Assembly (NCBI RefSeq): GCF_965655635.1
Contig: NZ_CBFHHE010000004.1
Span: 1-64,000, forward strand
From: Nereida sp965655635
Lineage (GTDB): Bacteria > Pseudomonadota > Alphaproteobacteria > Rhodobacterales > Rhodobacteraceae
DNA length: 64,000 bases
Reading direction: 5' to 3'
Part shown: in pieces, positions 56,368 to 63,572 of the stretch
Layout: the number at the start of each line of letters is the position of its first letter
Numbering within the stretch: position 1 is the first letter of the stretch
The notes under the pieces: model-generated
The model's input: the letters and a program-made list of their open reading frames with translations, nothing else
Database searches by the model: none
Told to the model about the DNA's origin: nothing
Translations under genes and position numbers: made by a program

Positions 56368-56805
56368 TTAGCCGCCACAACCACCGATGGTCACTTTGAC
56401 ATTTGCCTTAGCCATCTGGAATGAACCGTCTTCCATCTCTGCAACAGCCACGACGTTCTGCGTTGTGGATAGTCGGATTCGTGTAGACGCTGTGCGCGAC
56501 GCACTCAGCGCACCAAACTTGAAGGTGGCAACGCTTGGAGTTGGGTTCCCATCAGCGAACAAAGTGATCGCAACAGCACCCGGAGCATCTATTTCTACGG
56601 GAACAGTGTTGCCATTCTCAGCAATTTCAGGGGCCGTTATGGAAATGCCACCTTCGACAGCACCTGCGCCGCCTGTAAGAGCTGCAATTGCATCATCTGT
56701 CAGGCTTGCAAGGGCCGGCGTACCTACAACAGCGGTCATCGCCAATGCGCAACCACCCAAAGAAAGGATCGAGCGCCTGTTAAACTGTCTAGTATGGGTA
56801 GTCAT
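56368..56805 (-). CDS. soxY: SoxY, covalent sulfur-carrier protein
   Basis: 145 residues: Tat signal NRRSILSLGG, an Ig-like beta domain, and the C-terminal GGCGG whose Cys143 carries the sulfur substrate during the Sox cycle. The carrier residue is intact. It is the first gene of the minus-strand soxYZBCDEF operon; soxX, usually just upstream, is missing. Confidence 0.95.
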   Translation of the reverse strand: MTTHTRQFNRRSILSLGGCALAMTAVVGTPALASLTDDAIAALTGGAGAVEGGISITAPEIAENGNTVPVEIDAPGAVAITLFADGNPTPSVATFKFGALSASRTASTRIRLSTTQNVVAVAEMEDGSFQMAKANVKVTIGGCGG

Positions 56806-57338
56806 GTCGGTAGGTTTCCCTTCCTGTAGTTAAAAAGTGAGAGACGGTGAATTCGCAACAGCGCGCTTGATCAAAGAGGCGTTGGGCGGGTGTTACAACC
56901 GGATGCCTTCTATGGCCAGTGGAGATACAAACAGTCGATGACGCATATTGCAGCATTATTAGTCGCCCCTCCCAAGCCGATTCAGTTGCCGATTTATGGT
57001 ATGCTAATGGACACCAACACATTCACGCAACAACAAATTCAATTAAAAGAATTGTTATATTTGTTAGCAGGTGCAGAAAAATAAGTAATATTTTGCGCAT
57101 AATGCCAATCTGGAAAGGCCAAACAGACTACTGGACTATACAACACTTAGCCACAATGCCGCAGCGCAGCAGTCAGCTGTAAGGATATAAATCGGGTAAA
57201 ATGAGCTTCAAAAGCCCCAGTCCAAAGTCATTCAGCAATCGCGTAGGTTGGCTTACAGGGCCGCAAACCATCTTACATGTAATAAGCCAGGCAGCCAAAA
57301 CTCCGACGTTTTTGTTACACGCATTCACCCTACGCTCA
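56806..57338. other. Long AT-rich spacer between soxV and soxY, at the usual soxX (and soxW) position
   Basis: 533 bases in an otherwise tightly packed cluster. The short open frames on both strands (up to about 87 codons) show no cytochrome, thioredoxin or other motif that I recognise, and there is no CxxCH. The spacer should hold the promoter of soxY and carries an ATTC-N8-GAAT palindrome at 57037-57052. Confidence 0.65.
57037..57052. promoter_or_regulatory. Putative SoxR/SqrR-type operator ATTC-N8-GAAT
   Basis: It exactly matches the ATTC-N8-GAAT consensus reported for persulfide-responsive ArsR repressors (SqrR/BigR). The half-sites extend to AATTC/GAATT. It lies about 235 bases upstream of soxY on the strand of the sox operon, within the AT-richest part of the spacer. 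The encoded SoxR (58531-58914) is the obvious candidate ligand. Confidence 0.6.
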
Positions 57339-58079
57339 CTAGCCGAGCGTGCTAAACCAGGGCACATAATCGAGCATCATTTGCGCAATAGCCCCAATCT
57401 GATCGGTCCCCACAAGAATTCCGAATGTAATCAGGCATAAACCAGTGACCTTTTCGACTACCCCAAGATATGCCCTAAACCGCAAGATCCATGATGTGAA
57501 CTGATCCACAAATAGCGATACGAGAACAAATGGCATGGTCATGCCCGCTCCGTAAACAAATAATAACCATGCTCCCTCTGCAGCAGTATCTTGCGCGGCA
57601 GCCGTAAATAAAATTGCGGCAAGGACTGGCCCCACACATGGGGTCCAACCAAAAGCAAATGCCAACCCCACAACATAAGCGCCTACAAATCTTGAAGGAT
57701 CAATCAAACGGGTTTCAATTCTGACCTGGCGGTGGAACGCAGCGATTTGAACGGTACCCAAAAAATGCAGACCCATTACAATTAATAGGCACGAAGCCAC
57801 CAATCGAATTACATCAAACCAATCTTGCACCAGCACACCCAGAGTGCTGGCACTCGCCCCCAAAGCGACAAATACTGTAATGATACCAAGACCGAAAAAG
57901 ATAGAAGAAGTTACTGCCCGCGCCCGTCCAGAGATAATCGTGTTCTCGCTGGCTTGAGCTTCGTTAAGACGTGAGCCGGCAAAATAACTCACATAAAATG
58001 GCACTATCGGCAAAACGCAGGGGGACAAAAAAGACAAAAGGCCCGCTGTAAGGGCGCCAACTGTAGTCACCTCGAACAT
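57339..58079 (-). CDS. soxV: SoxV, CcdA-type thiol-reductant transporter
   Basis: It moves reducing equivalents across the inner membrane to periplasmic thiol proteins that keep SoxYZ active. 246 residues, six membrane segments: FLSPCVLPIVPFY (residues about 17-29) and FAFGWTPCVGPVL (about 147-159) carry the paired Cys-Pro motifs of CcdA. The ATG at 58079 has a CGGAG site 5 bases before it. It is divergent from soxS. No soxW thioredoxin gene adjoins it, so SoxS may be the partner. Confidence 0.9.
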   Translation of the reverse strand: MFEVTTVGALTAGLLSFLSPCVLPIVPFYVSYFAGSRLNEAQASENTIISGRARAVTSSIFFGLGIITVFVALGASASTLGVLVQDWFDVIRLVASCLLIVMGLHFLGTVQIAAFHRQVRIETRLIDPSRFVGAYVVGLAFAFGWTPCVGPVLAAILFTAAAQDTAAEGAWLLFVYGAGMTMPFVLVSLFVDQFTSWILRFRAYLGVVEKVTGLCLITFGILVGTDQIGAIAQMMLDYVPWFSTLG

Positions 58080-58097
58080 TTTAACTCCGTCACTCAC

Positions 58098-58125
58098 TTG
58101 AGCAATTTGCATAAAGGCATATATT
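58098..58125 (+). promoter_or_regulatory. Possible promoter of soxSRT
   Basis: TTGAGC, a 16-base spacer and TATATT lie just before a GGAGG-containing 38-base leader to the soxS ATG. The match is fair, and the position between divergent genes is sensible. Confidence 0.35.
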
Positions 58126-58162
58126 GGAGGCATGAGAGACGTCAACGAAAGGGCGCTCCAGC

Positions 58163-58525
58163 ATGTTCAGAGCGATTTTTACAGCGACGTTACTTTGTAT
58201 TCCCTGCACCGCATTTGCAGAGACATTGTTACTTATGGCTGAGAGGGACGGATGTTATTGGTGTGATCGATGGGATGCTGAGATAGCAGAAATTTATCCA
58301 AAAACTTCTGAAGGAAAAACTGCTCGCCTTGAACGCTTTGATATCAAAACGGGAGCGCGAGACGTAGAACTTGAGAAGTCTGTCCGTTTTACACCCACTT
58401 TTATTCTTGTTAATGACGGTAAGGAAGTTGGCCGTATCGAAGGCTATCCCGGTGAAGACTTCTTTTGGGCAATGCTTTCGATGATGCTCAAAGATGCTGA
58501 TATACCTTTTGAACAAGCGAGTTGA
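58163..58525 (+). CDS. soxS: SoxS, periplasmic thioredoxin-like protein
   Basis: 120 residues: signal peptide (AFA-E20), a thioredoxin fold with the redox motif CYWC (about 31-34) inside RDGCYWCDRWDAE, and cis-Pro in RFTPTFILVNDG. In Paracoccus, SoxS is needed for full sox expression and keeps SoxY reduced. The ATG at 58163 has only a weak ribosome site. It ends 5 bases before the soxR ATG. Confidence 0.88.
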   Translation: MFRAIFTATLLCIPCTAFAETLLLMAERDGCYWCDRWDAEIAEIYPKTSEGKTARLERFDIKTGARDVELEKSVRFTPTFILVNDGKEVGRIEGYPGEDFFWAMLSMMLKDADIPFEQAS

Positions 58526-58530
58526 TCCCT

Positions 58531-58914
58531 ATGGATAGTCAAACTGTCACATCCAACATCCGCACTGATGAAGCAAAGAGTAAACTGCCTGTGTTTGACA
58601 TAAATATGTGCCCCGAGGACATGGAGAAAATGGTTGCTAACGCCGAACAGGCATCAAGCTTCCTAAAGGCGATCAGTCACGAAGGTAGATTGATGATTTT
58701 GTGTCATCTGGCATTGGGCGAAAGGTCTGTAACAGAGCTTGAAGAGCTTTTATCTGCTCGGCAGGCAAGCGTTTCACAACAGCTAACTCGGCTCCGCTTT
58801 GAAGGCCTGGTAAAGCCTCGTAGAGATGGCAAGGCTATTTACTATAGCTTGACAGATGACCGCCCTCGGCAAATCATAGAAGTAGTATATGATCTGTTTT
58901 GCAAAAACAGCTAG
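58531..58914 (+). CDS. soxR: SoxR, ArsR-family repressor of sox genes
   Basis: 127 residues with a winged helix (VTELEELLSARQASVSQQLT, then RLRFEGLVKPRRDGKAIYYS). Cys58 (RLMILCHLALGE) and Cys124 (YDLFCKNS) sit at the positions of the two sensor cysteines of SqrR/BigR/SoxR, which bridge through a polysulfide; an extra Cys27 is present. A TTG three codons upstream (58522), overlapping soxS, is an alternative start. It probably represses the sox units until persulfide forms. Confidence 0.92.
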   Translation: MDSQTVTSNIRTDEAKSKLPVFDINMCPEDMEKMVANAEQASSFLKAISHEGRLMILCHLALGERSVTELEELLSARQASVSQQLTRLRFEGLVKPRRDGKAIYYSLTDDRPRQIIEVVYDLFCKNS

Positions 58915-58950
58915 CCAAACTTCTCGCCCAAGTTTGGTCGGGAGGATTAG

Positions 58951-60006
58951 ATGTCTATGGAAGTTCTTGGAGAAGCAAACACAATAGCTTTGATAGGCCT
59001 ACTGGGCGGAATAGCCCTTGGGTTAGCCGCAAGGCTGGGCCGCTTTTGCACTTTAGGTGCAATTGAGGATTATCTCTATGGAGCTGACCCCAGGCGTATG
59101 GGAATGTGGGGTGTCTCTGTTGGAGTAGCAATTATCGGAACACAGGTGTTGTTAGGTGCCGCTTTTGTCGAAGGCAGCTACGTCGCATATCTATCACGCG
59201 CCTGGAACCCGCTCAGCACAGTCATAGGTGGGCTGCTTTTTGGATACGGCATGGCCCTGACGGGCAACTGCGGCTATGGAGCGCTCGCACGACTAGGTGG
59301 TGGTGACCTACGGGCATTTGTCATTGTGCTGGTTATGGGGCTTTCCGCATATTTCGTCATGTCAGGTCCTCTCGCCCATTTGCGAGTAATGTTGTTTCCC
59401 GTGGTACAAAGCTCAGACACAAGCCAAGGGTTGGCCCAGTTGTTGAATGGTTTTGGCGTAGAACCTTGGGTGGTTGGTATCGTAGCAGGGACGGTTATTG
59501 TTCTAGCATCGCTTCGAACTGCACGAGGCAAACCTTTTCAAAGCTACGCGTTATGGGGAGTGCTCGTGGGCCTTGCCATCACATCCGGCTGGGTGGGCAC
59601 ACATTGGGTGGCGACAGTCGGCTTTGACGGCGAACCTATCCGCACACATACTTTTGCGGCACCCGTTGGAGATACAATCTTCTATAGCATGACAGCATCC
59701 GGAAATACTGTTTCGTTTAGCGTAGGTTCCGTCATGGGCGTCATTATTGGAGCCGCATTTGGTTCAATGTTCAAAAAGCAATTCCGCTGGGAGGCGTGCG
59801 AAGATCCGCGAGAGCTGAAACGACAGATTTTTGGAGCCGCGCTAATGGGTGTCGGCGCAATATTGGCGGTAGGGTGTAGCGTGGGTCAGGGTATCGCTGC
59901 GTTTTCAGTCTTAGCATACAGTGCACCGGTTACACTTATCGCAATCTTTTGTGGCGCGGCATTTGGTCTGAGGCAACTAATCACAGGCTTTAAAGTCGCT
60001 CTCTAG
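58951..60006 (+). CDS. soxT: SoxT-like YeeE/YedE transporter
   Basis: 351 residues, about ten membrane segments, full-length YeeE: first half RLGRFCTLGAIEDY and YGMALTGNCGYGALARLGGGD (about 90-110), second half LAVGCSVGQGIAAFS (about 309). These Cys-containing loops conduct thiosulfate or related species. The soxS-soxR-soxT order matches the soxSRT operon of rhizobial sox clusters. Start ATG 58951 with GGAGG. Confidence 0.9.
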   Translation: MSMEVLGEANTIALIGLLGGIALGLAARLGRFCTLGAIEDYLYGADPRRMGMWGVSVGVAIIGTQVLLGAAFVEGSYVAYLSRAWNPLSTVIGGLLFGYGMALTGNCGYGALARLGGGDLRAFVIVLVMGLSAYFVMSGPLAHLRVMLFPVVQSSDTSQGLAQLLNGFGVEPWVVGIVAGTVIVLASLRTARGKPFQSYALWGVLVGLAITSGWVGTHWVATVGFDGEPIRTHTFAAPVGDTIFYSMTASGNTVSFSVGSVMGVIIGAAFGSMFKKQFRWEACEDPRELKRQIFGAALMGVGAILAVGCSVGQGIAAFSVLAYSAPVTLIAIFCGAAFGLRQLITGFKVAL

Positions 60007-60107
60007 GCGCTTCCATTTTTCTTCACAACTACTTCAAACCTGCGGCTAGCGCCTAACACGCACAACAAAACTATCGCCGCGCAAATTATTGATTGTGGGT
60101 GGTTAAT

Positions 60108-60124
60108 TTATGAAACTTTCATAA
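60108..60124. repeat. Perfect 17-base inverted repeat TTATGAAA-C-TTTCATAA
   Basis: It lies in the 286-base spacer (60007-60292) between convergent soxT and the MBL gene. Flanking TATTGATT and AATCAATA (about 60088-60130) give a second, outer inverted repeat. There is no coding sequence here. Operator-like symmetry at a convergent 3' end is unusual; a small-RNA promoter or an element remnant are options. Confidence 0.45.
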
Positions 60125-60292
60125 TCAATATTGTATCTGTGGTTCGCCCCCCCGGGCACCATTTGACAAGCAGTATTAGTGACCAATATGAGCGCCATAC
60201 ACGCTTAAGCTGTGTATTTAATACTCAAGTATGACCGTTATTTGAAAACCATTACCCATGGAGGGATCCATTCATCAGAAGCTTTCGCTGGC

Positions 60293-61051
60293 TTAAACCT
60301 TGATAGCTCTATTCAACTTTTTCATCTCTGTCCGGAAATCACGTAATTTTTTCTCATCGTTTCCGTATGCATTGATGTCGAGTAGGTAGGGGCTCATTTC
60401 AGCAGTCGCTCTGGCCATCTCGCGTAAATCTGTGACTTCGGCCTGTGAGATAACAGCAGCGTTTATGTTGCGTAGCCCCGCCATCTGACTGGTCGCCTCA
60501 GTATATCCGGACATGTAAATGCGGGCGTTATCGTTTTCAATTATCACCCTGATGTCTGTTTGGTCACTACTTTTAGACACGCCAGCGGTTGCGGTGAACT
60601 CCAGCCCATCAACTGGCTGACTAGCTCCAAATTCGGACGACGTGATGACATTGTTTGAAATCATTAACGGTAGTTCATTGATTACGGCTTGCGGCGCAAG
60701 TACGACTATATTGCGGCGTAGCATCCCGATCATGGTTCGCACACTGAGGTGGTCCGGGTGTGCCCGTGTCAGCACCACAACATCCGGTGAGCCATAGGCA
60801 GCGTATTGAATTTGGGAACCAGTAGGGTCGATCAAAATGGTGGTGTTGGCCCAAACAATTGTGACGTTTGCACCCGATGTCGTGACAATCTGTAGAAGCC
60901 TATCAAGCACAGAAGTCTGCTGCGCTTGATAGATGTGTGAGACGCTTGTGCCGTGTTCAATGGCTCGTTGTTCTGCTGTGCCCGCAAGTGTCGTGAGCAT
61001 GAACACAACGAATGCTAGGCCAAGCTTAGAAAGCATATTGAACAACGGCAT
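60293..61051 (-). CDS. Exported MBL-fold (UlaG-like) protein
   Basis: 252 residues: signal peptide (AFVVFMLTTLAGTAEQ), then a metallo-beta-lactamase-like fold with NTTILIDPTGSQIQY and the metal motif RAHPDHLS (about 112-119), as in UlaG/YcfP-type proteins. The second half has only a weak metal pattern, so activity is uncertain. The last part is rich in charged helix. It lies 13 bases downstream of the dienelactone hydrolase, so the two are one operon. Confidence 0.68.
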   Translation of the reverse strand: MPLFNMLSKLGLAFVVFMLTTLAGTAEQRAIEHGTSVSHIYQAQQTSVLDRLLQIVTTSGANVTIVWANTTILIDPTGSQIQYAAYGSPDVVVLTRAHPDHLSVRTMIGMLRRNIVVLAPQAVINELPLMISNNVITSSEFGASQPVDGLEFTATAGVSKSSDQTDIRVIIENDNARIYMSGYTEATSQMAGLRNINAAVISQAEVTDLREMARATAEMSPYLLDINAYGNDEKKLRDFRTEMKKLNRAIKV

Positions 61052-61064
61052 GACGGTGTGTCCC

Positions 61065-61979
61065 TTAACCAGCGAGATACGTGCGGAACCACGCTACCAT
61101 ACGTTGCTCGGCAAGCTTGGCAGCAGCCTCATCATAGCGTGGTGTCGTATCATTGTGAAATCCGTGGTTCACGCCGGGATAAATATGAGCTTCGTAAGGG
61201 TTGTCGTTCTCTTCCATCGCAACTTGGAAAGCGGGCCACATCGCGTTGATGCGCTGATCCAATGCTGCAAGTTGAACCATGAGCGGCGCATTGATCCGTG
61301 CAACCTGTTCTGCATCTGGGAATGAGCCATAAAAAGGCACACCCGCTGCCATTTCGGGATACGCAGCTGCAAGCCGTGTCACGACGCCGCCTCCGTAACA
61401 AAAACCAGTCGCGCCGACTTTGCCGTTAGTACCTTCAAGGTTCTGCAAATATTCAAAGCCCGCAAAAAAGTCATTCAAAAGCGCGCCCTGATCCAAGGTC
61501 CGCTGCATTGTTCGGCCTTCATCATCCGTACCTGGATACCCCCCAAGGGATGACAGTCCGTCTGGGCCCATTGCGATAAAACCTGCCTTGGCAAGACGAC
61601 GGACCACGTCACGAATATACGGGTTCAAACCGCGGTTTTCATGAACAACCAAAATAGCCGCCGGTGGACGCTCTGGGTTATTATTAGCAGGACACACAAG
61701 ATACGCATTGATGTCGCCGGTTCCATCGGGGCTTGCGTAAGTGATGTCTTCACCCACGATATACGGATCGTCTGAGGCAACCTGCTCGGCCAGCGCATAA
61801 TTTGGGGATAGCGTTCCTAAAATCGCGGCAGCAGTAATGCCGCCAACAGCCCATTTGCCCGCACGATCCAAAAACTCACGTTTCGAGATTTTGCCGTGGG
61901 CATAATAGTCATAGAGATCCAAAAGGTCTTGATCGAAATCATCAGCCGTCAAGCGGCGCGCGCTTGTTTGAACAGTCAT
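61065..61979 (-). CDS. Dienelactone hydrolase family protein
   Basis: 304 residues. An N-terminal extension (DLYDYYAHGKISKREFLDRA, then AVGGITAAAILGTLSPNYALA) looks like a secretion signal with KR in place of the Tat RR. The alpha/beta hydrolase core has the nucleophile Cys in GFCYGGGVV (about 176-184) and His in GVNHGFHNDT (about 264). YghX-type proteins share this layout. The substrate is unknown. Confidence 0.85.
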   Translation of the reverse strand: MTVQTSARRLTADDFDQDLLDLYDYYAHGKISKREFLDRAGKWAVGGITAAAILGTLSPNYALAEQVASDDPYIVGEDITYASPDGTGDINAYLVCPANNNPERPPAAILVVHENRGLNPYIRDVVRRLAKAGFIAMGPDGLSSLGGYPGTDDEGRTMQRTLDQGALLNDFFAGFEYLQNLEGTNGKVGATGFCYGGGVVTRLAAAYPEMAAGVPFYGSFPDAEQVARINAPLMVQLAALDQRINAMWPAFQVAMEENDNPYEAHIYPGVNHGFHNDTTPRYDEAAAKLAEQRMVAWFRTYLAG

Positions 61980-62183
61980 CTCATTTACTCCAAGGTACCA
62001 ATTAAGCAGAAGTATCTCGCTATTGGGCGATGACTACCGCAGCAGATCACATGTCTGTGTGAATTTTTGCGGGTTCGCGGTGCTGTCAAACATGTGCGCC
62101 TATTGTCGCATGATCTTCCCCTGTAGGGCAGTGCAGCATACTTTAGCACCAGAAATTACCGTATTTTCGTTCTGGAGCTTCTG

Positions 62184-63572
62184 GTGGACACACTTCTTCT
62201 TTCTCGTATTCAGTTTGGTGCGAATATCTCGTTTCACATTCTGTTTCCAACAATCACCATCGCATTAGGATGGGTATTGTTGTTCTTTAAGGTGCGCTTC
62301 ACCGCGACCGCAGAGCAAAAGTGGATGGACGGCTATATGTTCTGGGTGAAGGTATTTGCATTATCTTTCGCCATGGGTGTCGTGTCCGGTATCACGATGT
62401 CGTTCCAATTCGGCACAAACTGGCCAGGCTTCATGGAAACCGTTGGCAATGTGGCGGGCCCTCTACTGGCCTATGAAATCATGACTGCCTTTTTCCTTGA
62501 GGCGGTATTTCTTGGAATTATGCTGTTTGGGGCCTCACGGGTGAAACCTTGGGTGCACACCTTGGCCACGTTTTTAGTCGCCTTCGGGACAACAATGTCG
62601 ACGTTCTGGATCATCGTTTTGAATTCATGGATGCACACCCCCCAAGGCTATGAGGTGATCGACGGCGTTGTGCACGCAACCAACTGGCTTGAGATCATCT
62701 TCAACCCGTCAATGCCTTATCGCTTTATTCACATGATGCTGGCGTCTGGACTGACGGTTGCCTTTTTGGTGGCGGGTATTTCGGCCCTGCGGATGTTGTG
62801 GGGCGACCACGGCGAGGACGTAAAGACTGCGCTTCGCGTTGGTGTCATCGCTGGTGCTGGACTTATCCCCCTACAAATCCTGGCTGGTGATTTTCACGGA
62901 CTAAATACTCTCGAATATCAGCCAGCAAAAGTAGCTGCGATGGAAGGCAACTGGGAGATGGGCCCGAATGTGCCGTTGGTGCTTTTTGCTCTGCCCGACC
63001 AGGAGGCGCGTGAAAACCGCTTTGAGATTGCTGTTCCTAACGGTGCCTCACTCATCTTGACCCACAAAGCGGACGGTGTCGTGCCAGGTCTGAATGACTT
63101 TGTCACTGAGGACGGTGAGGTGTTGCACCCACGCGTGGCGCCTGTGTTTTTCAGCTTCCGTATCATGGTGGGCACAGGCATGGCGATGCTGTTACTGTCA
63201 TGGGGTGGTGTTGTGATGCTGCGCAAATACGGCGCCGAGGCGATGCCAAAGACGGCTCTCTATGCATTCTGTGCCATGAGCTTTAGCGGCTGGATCGCGA
63301 CATTAGCCGGTTGGTACACTACTGAAATCGGACGGCAGCCATGGCTTGTCCAAGGCGTGCTCACCACCAAAGACGCCGTAAGCGACGTACCAAGCGCAAT
63401 GGTTCTAAGTACACTGATTGGGTACCTTGTGGTCTATGCGGTGCTAGTCGTGGCTTATATTGGTGTCATCACGTATCTCGCGCGCAAGGCGACCCGTGGC
63501 GAGCCATTCTCATCGCGTACTTACCCGCGTCGTGGCGAAGCGGTAGCATCCAACCTGCAACCAGGAGAATAA
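62184..63572 (+). CDS. cydA: Cytochrome bd-type quinol oxidase subunit I (CioA/CydA)
   Basis: It oxidises quinol and reduces O2 to water. 462 residues, nine membrane segments, with haem-ligand His18 in FGANISFHILFP, the MWxxD-like and Glu-bearing NVAGPLLAYEIMTAFFLEAV, and GRQPWLVQG (about 390). The protein is short with a compact Q-loop, which fits the cyanide-insensitive CioA type. The GTG start at 62184 has GGAG 6 bases upstream. The downstream subunit starts 1 base inside the stop. Confidence 0.93.
   Translation: MDTLLLSRIQFGANISFHILFPTITIALGWVLLFFKVRFTATAEQKWMDGYMFWVKVFALSFAMGVVSGITMSFQFGTNWPGFMETVGNVAGPLLAYEIMTAFFLEAVFLGIMLFGASRVKPWVHTLATFLVAFGTTMSTFWIIVLNSWMHTPQGYEVIDGVVHATNWLEIIFNPSMPYRFIHMMLASGLTVAFLVAGISALRMLWGDHGEDVKTALRVGVIAGAGLIPLQILAGDFHGLNTLEYQPAKVAAMEGNWEMGPNVPLVLFALPDQEARENRFEIAVPNGASLILTHKADGVVPGLNDFVTEDGEVLHPRVAPVFFSFRIMVGTGMAMLLLSWGGVVMLRKYGAEAMPKTALYAFCAMSFSGWIATLAGWYTTEIGRQPWLVQGVLTTKDAVSDVPSAMVLSTLIGYLVVYAVLVVAYIGVITYLARKATRGEPFSSRTYPRRGEAVASNLQPGE

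Noticed and set aside
56890..57182. Plus-strand frames of 64 and 87 codons in the soxV-soxY spacer
   Set aside because: They cover the AT-rich promoter-like region, show no haem or thioredoxin motif, and overlap each other in different frames.
58132..58242. A 36-codon frame starting at GGAGGC-ATG just before soxS
   Set aside because: The ribosome site is too close (1 base) and the frame runs out of phase through soxS.
60293..61051. SoxH as an identity for the MBL-fold protein near soxT
   Set aside because: The metal motif (RAHPDHLS) and size fit UlaG-like proteins rather than the HxHxDH-type SoxH.
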